Assembly: GCA_017745075.1 (NCBI GenBank) | Contig: JAGIAD010000005.1 | Coordinates: 1 to 64,000 of the forward strand | Origin: Sphingobacteriaceae bacterium | Lineage (GTDB): Bacteria > Bacteroidota > Bacteroidia > Sphingobacteriales > Sphingobacteriaceae | Direction: 5' to 3' | Length of the DNA stretch: 64,000 nucleotides | Shown: one piece after another, positions 63,267 to 64,000 of the stretch | How positions within the stretch are numbered: the stretch's first letter is position 1 | Layout: each line of letters begins with the position of its first letter | Program-made: the position numbers and the translations under genes | Notes under the pieces: model-generated | Seen by the model: only the letters and a program-made list of their open reading frames with translations | Told to the model about the DNA's origin: nothing | Database searches by the model: none

Positions 63267-63713
63267 AGTAAAAAGTTAAGCGCTAAGCGCTTTTCCTAAC
63301 GGGTATTACTTCGCGCTTTCGTCATACTGAATTTATTTCAGTATCTATCATGTAATGCTGATGAGAACAAAAATACTTTTAGTTTTTTTGGTCAGGAAAT
63401 GAACGTTCAGTGTTTCACGGGTGCTGTAGTCCCGCCACCACTACAATCTTTTTGGAAAGCGGTTAATAAGACAAACACCTTGGCTACAAAAAGTATTTCC
63501 GTTTTTGTCGGGTTTATTAACCCGGGGCAAGTAGCACTGAATTGCCCACCTCAACCTGGTAAAAGCGAACACGATTAAAGCGTTTAACGAGATCGTCATC
63601 GTTTATAACGAGGATGAATGAAATTGGCATTTGTAATGCCGGTTAAAATTTATTCAGGGTGAGGCATCTCGGTTGAGGTATTGGTTCCAGACTAAGGACT
63701 CCCGACATTAGGA
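63267..63713. other. 447-nt structured intergenic region
   Basis: AAGCGC-TAA-GCGCTT at 63278-63292 followed by Ts may end the upstream gene. ATACTGAA/TTCAGTAT forms a hairpin near 63326-63346. GGTTAATAA (63461-63469) and TTATTAACC (63514-63522) are perfect inverted copies, and two ACAAAAA...TACTTTTxG strings face each other around 63369 and 63485-63508. No reading frame is convincing. It looks like a nested repeat element between convergent genes. Confidence 0.5.
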
Positions 63714-64000
63714 CTAAATAAATCCCATCCGGTTAGAATCCAGTTTTAAAAATATAAACAACAGGATTGTAAAACTCCATAACGAAGATCCGCCATAGCT
63801 GATGAATGGCAATGGAATTCCTATTACCGGAATAATTCCAATGGTCATCCCGATATTGATAAATACGTGGAAAAACAGGATACAGGCCACACTATAACCA
63901 TAAACCCTGGAGAAAGTAGATCGCTGCCGCTCTGCCAGGTTGATCAGCCTGAGCAATAAGAAGAGGTATAAGCCGATTACGATTGAACAGCCCATAAACC
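63714..64000 (-). CDS. rodA: RodA/FtsW-family peptidoglycan polymerase, C-terminal part
   Basis: Only the last 95 or so residues are inside the window; the gene continues beyond base 64000. Three membrane segments are visible. The C-terminal signature FINIGMTIGIIPVIGIPLPF, followed by ISYGGSSLWSF, is diagnostic of SEDS glycosyltransferases. IPVIGIPLPF fits RodA (cell elongation) better than FtsW. The apparent Met at 63995 is internal to the protein. Confidence 0.88.
   Translation of the reverse strand, partial: FMGCSIVIGLYLFLLLRLINLAERQRSTFSRVYGYSVACILFFHVFINIGMTIGIIPVIGIPLPFISYGGSSLWSFTILLFIFLKLDSNRMGFI

Overview
The window looks like chromosomal DNA of a Sphingobacteriaceae member of the Bacteroidota, most likely Pedobacter or a close relative. 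The sequence is AT-rich. The clearest promoters have the Bacteroidota form TTTG-N18/19-TAnnTTTG (ahead of rpsF and both tRNA-Phe genes). There are many lipoproteins and secreted proteins, a TonB-dependent receptor, a LytS/LytTR two-component pair, a DUF1080 protein and a monomeric isocitrate dehydrogenase. Species-level placement is inference.

Layout. 0.1-1.8 kb: an alkylation-damage operon on the minus strand with a split Ada protein (AraC-methyltransferase, then a free Ada metal-binding domain, then AlkB). 1.9-5 kb: MepB, a solitary SRA-HNH nuclease, two small proteins and a tail-less SSB. 5-9.4 kb: a TonB-dependent receptor, a sorbosone-dehydrogenase-like lipoprotein and an unknown lipoprotein. 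9.7-12.3 kb: two coupled ankyrin proteins. 12.4-13.2 kb: three tandem copies of a large imperfect palindrome. 13.3-15.6 kb: isocitrate dehydrogenase. 15.7-20.2 kb: a TPR protein, an acidic protein, a membrane GRAM/PH-like protein and dnaX. 20.3-23.5 kb: secreted proteins, a gluzincin-type protease and an AraC regulator. 23.7-24.8 kb: the rpsF-rpsR-rplI operon. 25-31 kb: an SDR, a DUF1080 lipoprotein, mtgA, an AsmA-like protein and small proteins. 31.4-34.4 kb: the TldD/TldE pair. 34.4-36.6 kb: a membrane/soluble iron-sulfur pair. 36.8-37.3 kb: two identical tRNA-Phe genes. 37-45 kb: assorted enzymes plus a LytS/LytTR system. 45-55 kb: an L-rhamnose utilisation locus. 55-64 kb: a SWIM-SNF2 helicase, two nucleotide-sugar-epimerase-like proteins, a Crp/Fnr protein, thymidine kinase, an acidic protein and the C-terminus of RodA.

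The rhamnose locus is the clearest pathway. It holds RhaT (H+ symporter), RhaI (isomerase), RhaB (kinase), a fused aldolase/lactaldehyde dehydrogenase, a GntR-type regulator at the end of the run, and an upstream AraC regulator paired with a second, structurally unrelated isomerase of the fucose/arabinose type.

The observation I would check first is a run of ten A residues inside dnaX, at the junction between the clamp-loader core and the tau-specific tail. Slippage in either direction reaches a stop within one to four codons, so the gene appears built to make a short gamma-like product beside full-length tau. Also notable are the triple palindromic repeat, a perfect 22-bp palindrome inside the first codons of the GntR regulator, and a matched pair of long hairpins at 15.6 and 60.7 kb. 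No prophage, complete insertion sequence, CRISPR array or rRNA was seen.
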